From JANNHK01 sp034408875 (GTDB lineage Bacteria > Actinomycetota > Acidimicrobiia > IMCC26256 > PALSA-610), in assembly GCA_034408875.1 (NCBI GenBank), contig JAWXCJ010000192.1, positions 1 to 7,981 on the forward strand: a DNA stretch of 7,981 nt, written 5' to 3'. Made by a program: the position numbers and the translations under genes. Each line of letters opens with the position of its first letter. The stretch's first letter is position 1. This document shows, piece by piece, positions 4,588-7,981 of this stretch. The notes below the pieces were generated by a model. It was given only the letters and a program-made list of their open reading frames with translations, searched no databases and was not told the origin of the DNA.

Positions 4588-5641
4588 CTAGACGACGGAG
4601 AACAGCTGCCAGGCGTCGGGGACGCCTTTCAGCTCGTGCTCGCCCTGCGACTCGAAGCGCAGGTCGGAGCCTCCGGCCAGGTCGCGCACCGTGCGGGTGA
4701 CGAGGAGTCCGTCGGTCGGGGCCGCGGCCGCCACCCGGGCCGCGATGTGCACGGCCGGCCCCGCCAGGTCGTTGCCGCGCTGCTCGCACTCGCCGGTATG
4801 CAGCCCCGCGCGCACGTGCACTCCGGTCCGTTCGGAGGAGTCCACGATGGTCTGCGCGCACCGCACGGCCTGCGACGGGCTGTCGAACGATGCGAGGAAT
4901 CCGTCGCCCGTGGTGGTGACCTCGTGCCCGCCGAAGCGCGCAAGCCGGCCGCGCACCAGCGTGTCGTGCGCGTCGAGCCGTTCTCGCCGGCGCTGGTCAC
5001 CGAGTTCCGCGGCCAGACGGGTGGAGTCGACGATGTCGGTGAACAGCACGGTCGTGAGCGTTCGCCACCGGCGCTGCCGATCGCGCCCGCAACGAACAGT
5101 TCGACTTCGTCGAGGATTTCGTCCATGTCGCCGCCGATCTCGATGTGGTCGTCGCCGGGCAGGTCGACGAAGCGCGCACCGGGGATGTTGTCGGCGAGGT
5201 AGCGGCCGAGGCGGGCAGGCACGAACCGGTCGTCGCGGCGGTGCATGACCAGTGCCGGAACCGTCAGCTCGGGGAGCACGGCACGCACGTCGACGCTGAT
5301 GTTGCACTCGAGCAGCGTCTGCGCGGCGCGGGGGCTCGCGCCACGCTTCGACGCCCGGCTCCAGTAGTCGCGGAACTGCAGGTCGTTGTTCAAGCTGGGT
5401 GCGAGCACGAGACGTCGTCGCCGCCGAACGGGTCCGACAGGCCGGTCCCCCGCCGGTCGTAACGGATCACCCGGGCGAACGACATCATGCGCCGGTAGAA
5501 GCGGGCGGAGTGCGGCTCGTCGTCGAGCGAGTCGATCGAGATCGTGAACGGAGCGACGTGCAGCATGAACGGGCCGCGCTCGCCGTCGACCGCATAGGCC
5601 AGGTGCGCGTCGCCGCTCTTCGCGTATCGAACGTCGGTCAT
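4588..5641 (-). pseudogene. Broken alpha/beta-hydrolase + class III adenylate cyclase fusion
   Basis: Three pieces in three frames. Piece 1 (5641 to about 5400) has the N-terminus MTDVRYAKSGDAHLAYAVDG and RYDRRGTGLSDP of the hydrolase half. Piece 2 (about 5405 to 5059) has the C-terminal hydrolase half with VPALVMHRRDDRFVP and LPGDDHIEIGGD (acid and His). The part between, roughly 100 residues with the nucleophile elbow, is missing. Piece 3 (about 5058 to 4588) is a full class III cyclase domain: TVLFTDIVDSTRLA (first metal Asp), TTGDGFLASFD (second), VHIAARVAAAAP and LKGVPDAWQLF. Pieces 2 and 3 join by an apparent one-base deletion near 5059. Intact relatives are about 430-460 residues. The ATG at 5641 lies 2 nt after the acyl-CoA dehydrogenase stop, so it was probably translationally coupled. 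As sequenced, no cyclase is produced from this start. Confidence 0.85.
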
Positions 5642-5643
5642 GC

Positions 5644-6786
5644 TCAGCGCTCCAGCAGTCGCTTGGCGATCACCACTCGTTGGATCTGGTTCGTGCCCTC
5701 GTAGATCTGCGTCACCTTGGCGTCGCGCATCATGCGCTCAGCCGGCGACTCCCGCGTGTAGCCGATGCCGCCGAGGAGTTGCACGCAGTCGGTCGTGACC
5801 CGCATGGCCGTGTCGGAGGCGAACAGCTTCGCCATCGACGACGACGCGGAGGTGTCGGTGCGGCCCGCGTCGAGCCGGGCGCAGGCGCGGTAGACGAGCA
5901 GACGGGCGGCGTCGACCTGGGTGGCGAGGTCGGCGAGCATGAACTGGATGCCCTGGAAGTCGCCGATGCGCCGGTCGAACTGGCGGCGTTCCATCACGTA
6001 CCGGCTCGCGAGGTCGAGTGCGCCTTGCGCGATACCGAGTGCCTGCGCACCGACGAGCGGGCGCGACCGGTCGAGCGCCCCCATCGCGTAGTGGAAACCG
6101 CGGCCTTCTTCGCCGATGAGGTTCGCGGCGGGCACGACGCATTCGTCGAGCACGACTTCACCTGTCGGCGACCCGCGCACACCCATCTTGTGTTCGAGCT
6201 TGCCGATCGAGAATCCGGGAAACGTTTTCTCGACGACGAACGCGCTGATGCCACGGTGGCCGGCGCTCGGGTCGGTCTTGCAGAACACCGCGTAGAAATC
6301 GGAGACGCCCGCGTTGGTGATCCAGAGTTTGCGGCCGGTGATGACGTAGTTGTCGCCGTCCCGCACAGCCCGGGTCGACATGCCGGCGACGTCGCTGCCC
6401 GCGTCGGCTTCGGACAAACAGTATGAAGCCTGGCACTCGCCCGACGCGACGCGCGGCACATAGGCCTGCTTCAGCGCGTCACTGCCGTGGTCGAGGAGCG
6501 CGGTCATACCGAGTTTCGAGATGAACGTGAACAGCGACGCCGACGCGCACACACGCGCCACTTCCTCGACCGCGATCGCATGCGCAAGGATGCCGCCACC
6601 CTGGCCGCCGTACTCCTCGGGGAACGCGAGGCCCGCGAACCCGGCCGCGCGCCACGCTTCCCAGCTCGCCCAGGGGTATTCCTCGCGCTCGTCGGCCGCG
6701 GCCGCGTTCGGCGCGATCTGCTCCTCGGCGAGCCGCCGCAGCGACTGGCGCAGCTCCTCGTATTCGTCGGTGAGATCGAAGCTCAC
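5644..6786 (-). CDS. Acyl-CoA dehydrogenase
   Basis: A complete 380-residue FAD enzyme that oxidises acyl-CoA to enoyl-CoA, passing electrons to ETF. In order: N-terminal helical domain (1-115); signature CLSEADAGSDV (123-133) and ITGRKLWITNAG (149-160) of the flavin-binding beta domain; a C-terminal helical domain with ERRQFDRRIGDFQGIQFMLAD (266-286), QLLGGIGYTRE (336-346) and IYEGTNQIQR, where Glu363 is the expected catalytic base. The length is typical of short/branched-chain enzymes, but substrate chain length cannot be inferred. QFD replaces the more usual QFG. The GTG at 6786 has AGAGGG just upstream. A long palindrome ends 15 nt before the start and may control it. The broken cyclase gene follows after 2 nt. 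Confidence 0.94.
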   Translation of the reverse strand: MSFDLTDEYEELRQSLRRLAEEQIAPNAAAADEREEYPWASWEAWRAAGFAGLAFPEEYGGQGGGILAHAIAVEEVARVCASASLFTFISKLGMTALLDHGSDALKQAYVPRVASGECQASYCLSEADAGSDVAGMSTRAVRDGDNYVITGRKLWITNAGVSDFYAVFCKTDPSAGHRGISAFVVEKTFPGFSIGKLEHKMGVRGSPTGEVVLDECVVPAANLIGEEGRGFHYAMGALDRSRPLVGAQALGIAQGALDLASRYVMERRQFDRRIGDFQGIQFMLADLATQVDAARLLVYRACARLDAGRTDTSASSSMAKLFASDTAMRVTTDCVQLLGGIGYTRESPAERMMRDAKVTQIYEGTNQIQRVVIAKRLLER

Positions 6787-6801
6787 AGTGCCCTCTCAAG
6801 C

Positions 6802-6853
6802 CCTTCTGGACGCGCGTATATGTTGCTGGCAACAGATACGCGCGTCCAGAAGG
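6802..6853. repeat. 52-bp near-perfect palindrome (25-bp arms) upstream of acyl-CoA dehydrogenase
   Basis: Bases 6802-6826 and 6829-6853 are inverted copies with one mismatch in 25 and only TG between them. The arm ends are GC-rich (CCTTCTGGACGCGCG...) and the centre carries GTTGC-TG-GCAAC. It lies between the stop of the upstream gene (6867) and the GTG of the acyl-CoA dehydrogenase (6786). It could be the upstream terminator, but there is no T run on the minus strand. Other readings are a 5'-UTR hairpin, an operator, or a small mobile or REP-like element. Confidence 0.93.
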
Positions 6854-6866
6854 AGGGGTTGGCGGG

Positions 6867-7427
6867 CTACATCGTCGGCGTGCGGCCGAGCTCCGGGAAC
6901 AACCGGGTGCGGGTCAGGTGCCGCCACTCGTTGATGCTCGCGTTGAACTCCTCGGCCGTCATGCGCAGCAACTGCTCGGGCACCGTGTCAACGATGGCCC
7001 GCCGCCGCGTGTAGTCGTGACCGGCGTCGTGCACGATGAGGCGCCGCACCTGCGCGAAGTCCGGTTCGGCCGTGCCGTCGTAGCCGAGGAGCCCGGCTGC
7101 GATGCTGACGTCGGGCATCACCGGCGCCCGCCCGAACAGCGCGGCCCGCTTCCCGGCGATCTCGGCGATGACCGGGATGACGTCGTGCCTCTCTTCGTGC
7201 GTCGCCAGCGCCCACTCGCCGGCCGCCCGCTCCGCGAGTGTGTACGCGTACCCGACGTTCGGCCCCGGCGACCCGTACAACTGTCCCCGCGGCTGGCGCG
7301 GCCCGAGGTCGCCCGGCCGGTCCGCCACCCAGTGCTTCGCCGGCGGCAACGCAATCCCCGGCGGCAAGTTCTGCTGCTGGCGCGGACGAGCAGAAGGATC
7401 GGCGGGAACGTAGGGATCGGTAGGCAC
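6867..7427 (-). CDS. Conserved-looking protein of unknown function
   Basis: A 186-residue protein that I do not recognise with certainty. The first 58 residues are proline-rich and probably disordered (PTDPYVPADPSARPRQQQ, LPPGIALPPAKHW). From about 59 it looks helical and globular: YAYTLAERAAGEW, HDVIPVIAEIAGKRAALFGRAP (81-102), DVSIAAGLLGYDG, and a His/Arg-rich HDAGHDYTRRRAIVDTVPEQLLR (133-155). No membrane segment or signal is seen. GTG at 7427 is chosen over upstream in-frame codons because it begins the coherent sequence, and a TAGGCT -10-like box 8-13 bases upstream suggests a leaderless transcript. Codon bias matches the neighbours. It is followed by the large palindrome and then the acyl-CoA dehydrogenase gene. 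Confidence 0.78.
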   Translation of the reverse strand: MPTDPYVPADPSARPRQQQNLPPGIALPPAKHWVADRPGDLGPRQPRGQLYGSPGPNVGYAYTLAERAAGEWALATHEERHDVIPVIAEIAGKRAALFGRAPVMPDVSIAAGLLGYDGTAEPDFAQVRRLIVHDAGHDYTRRRAIVDTVPEQLLRMTAEEFNASINEWRHLTRTRLFPELGRTPTM

Positions 7428-7762
7428 GGTTGGCAGCCTAAGGCACGCGATCGAGCCCCGGACCACGGCGAAATCGCGACACTGGCTTCGGCGCCTCTCA
7501 GTTGGCCGGCCTTCGGCTGTGCAGTGCGTTCACCGTCGCATGGCTCGAGTTCAACCACTCGAACTCGGTTGCTCCGGCGTGGCGAACGATCTACTCAACC
7601 GAGCACTCGCCTACGTCGATCAGGTAACGCGGCCGCTGCCGACGGCCGCGAGGTTTTGGTGGCGGCACCGACTGGACGCGACATTCTCGTCATCGCGCAA
7701 CCCGGCGGCGTCGTCGCTGAGCGGCCCAAGCGACGCTGGTCGACAGCAGTCCGAGTAGAAAC
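7428..7762. other. Region without a convincing gene; possible gene remnant
   Basis: No intact gene is supported. On the plus strand, 7540-7758 is open (MARVQPLELGCSGVANDLLN...) and ends at TAG five bases before the IS end, but its second half is composition-poor. An overlapping frame from about 7640 gives a more protein-like stretch (DGREVLVAAPTGRDILVIAQ, then PGGVVAERPKRRW) that runs into the IS. This could be a frameshifted gene cut by the insertion. A hairpin at 7628-7635/7643-7650 followed by AGGTTTT could instead be a terminator, and a small CGAGTTC/GAACTCG dyad lies at 7546-7567. Confidence 0.35.
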
Positions 7763-7981
7763 TGAGGTTCCCCCCGTTGACCGGTCACGTTGGTTACGCG
7801 GCCTGGTCGGCCTGGTGTTGACGGTATAGCTGTTCCCACTCGACGGGTGGCACGTAGCGGAGGCTGGAGTGCAGCCGCTTCTCCGGTGGTGGTTGTAACG
7901 GTTGACCCAGGCGAAGATCGCCCGGCGGGCGGTGGCCCGGTCGGGGAAGCGGTAGCGGTGTACGACTTCGCGTCTGAGTGA
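7763..7981 (-). mobile_element. IS3-like insertion sequence, right end, running off the window
   Basis: The transposase C-terminus lies inside, and the likely outer terminus is TGAGGTTCCCCCCGTTGACC beginning at 7763. IS3-family ends characteristically start with TG. The other end and target duplication are outside the window, so the boundary is inferred from the TG terminus and its distance (31 bp) from the transposase stop. Confidence 0.6.
7794..7981 (-). pseudogene. IS3-like transposase, C-terminal fragment with frameshift, partial
   Basis: The 3' end of a DDE (rve) transposase. The first frame reads SLRREVVHRYRFPDRATARR, then AIFAWVNRYNHHRR, and a second frame continues RLHSSLRYVPPVEWEQLYRQ to a TAA at 7796-7794. 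This is the usual IS3-type C-terminus (SLKRE...RR.A...I..YN..R.HSSLGY..P.E.E). The two frames differ by what looks like a one-base deletion near 7878-7882. The catalytic Asp residues would lie outside the window. With the frameshift the copy would end in an altered tail, so it is probably inactive unless the base is a sequence error. Confidence 0.8.

Noticed and set aside
2858..4591. 577-codon plus-strand ORF
   Set aside because: It is antisense to gltX, where high GC3 suppresses stops on the other strand. Its translation is Arg/Gly/Val-rich without motifs, while the minus strand carries clear GluRS motifs.
7519..7758. 79-residue plus-strand ORF as a real gene
   Set aside because: It has no recognised domain, mixed codon bias, a hairpin with T run inside it and an unconvincing second half. 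It is kept only as a possible remnant.
6918..7829. 303-codon plus-strand ORF
   Set aside because: Most of it is antisense to the 186-residue gene and reads as low-complexity Arg/Pro/Val. Only the stretch after about 7640 looks at all protein-like, and that is noted separately.

Overview
The window is GC-rich chromosomal DNA that reads as an actinobacterium, most likely a deep-branching one of Acidimicrobiia type. The lineage is inferred from GC content, frequent GTG starts, a coenzyme-F420 gene (cofC/fbiD), a lysine-rich HU tail and a GluRS with neighbouring tRNA-Gln and tRNA-Glu. From memory, Mycobacterium tuberculosis has the same ingredients close together (fbiD, hupB, gltS/gltX, tRNA-Gln/tRNA-Glu), so this looks like an old actinobacterial neighbourhood.

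Layout. 1-944 (+): the 3' end of cofC, then four perfect copies of a 14-bp repeat, then an LmbE/PIG-L deacetylase; a strong hairpin closes the unit. 1002-1733 (-): an HU gene with a good promoter, followed by a separate gene encoding only a lysine/alanine-rich histone-H1-like tail. In mycobacteria and in Streptomyces HupS these two parts are one protein. 1911-2141 (+): a small unknown protein. 2195-2401 (-): tRNA-Glu(CTC) and tRNA-Gln(CTG), each followed by a terminator-like hairpin. 2412-6786 (-): a close-packed run of acyl-CoA dehydrogenase, a wrecked alpha/beta-hydrolase/class III cyclase gene, gltX and a DUF218 (SanA/YdcF-like) membrane protein. 6867-7427 (-): a conserved-looking protein of unknown function. 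7428-7762: no convincing intact gene. 7763-7981: one end of an IS3-like element with a frameshifted transposase.

How the parts relate. GluRS, tRNA-Glu and tRNA-Gln belong together: actinobacteria generally lack GlnRS, so GluRS charges both tRNAs and GatCAB amidates Glu-tRNA-Gln. HU and the basic tail protein are presumably co-expressed nucleoid proteins.

No defence system, CRISPR array or obvious new multi-gene system is visible. The most unusual features are: (1) the cofC-lmbE junction, where each 14-bp repeat is a five-codon ORF whose stop overlaps the next start (ATGA), giving an unbroken stop/start chain; (2) HU and its tail as two in-frame but separate genes; (3) an in-frame TGA replacing an expected tryptophan codon at position 28 of an otherwise intact gltX; (4) a 25-bp-arm near-perfect palindrome just upstream of the acyl-CoA dehydrogenase; and (5) a gene decaying by a large deletion plus a frameshift beside gltX. 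The gltX TGA and the two single-base frameshifts could be sequence errors and need read-level confirmation.
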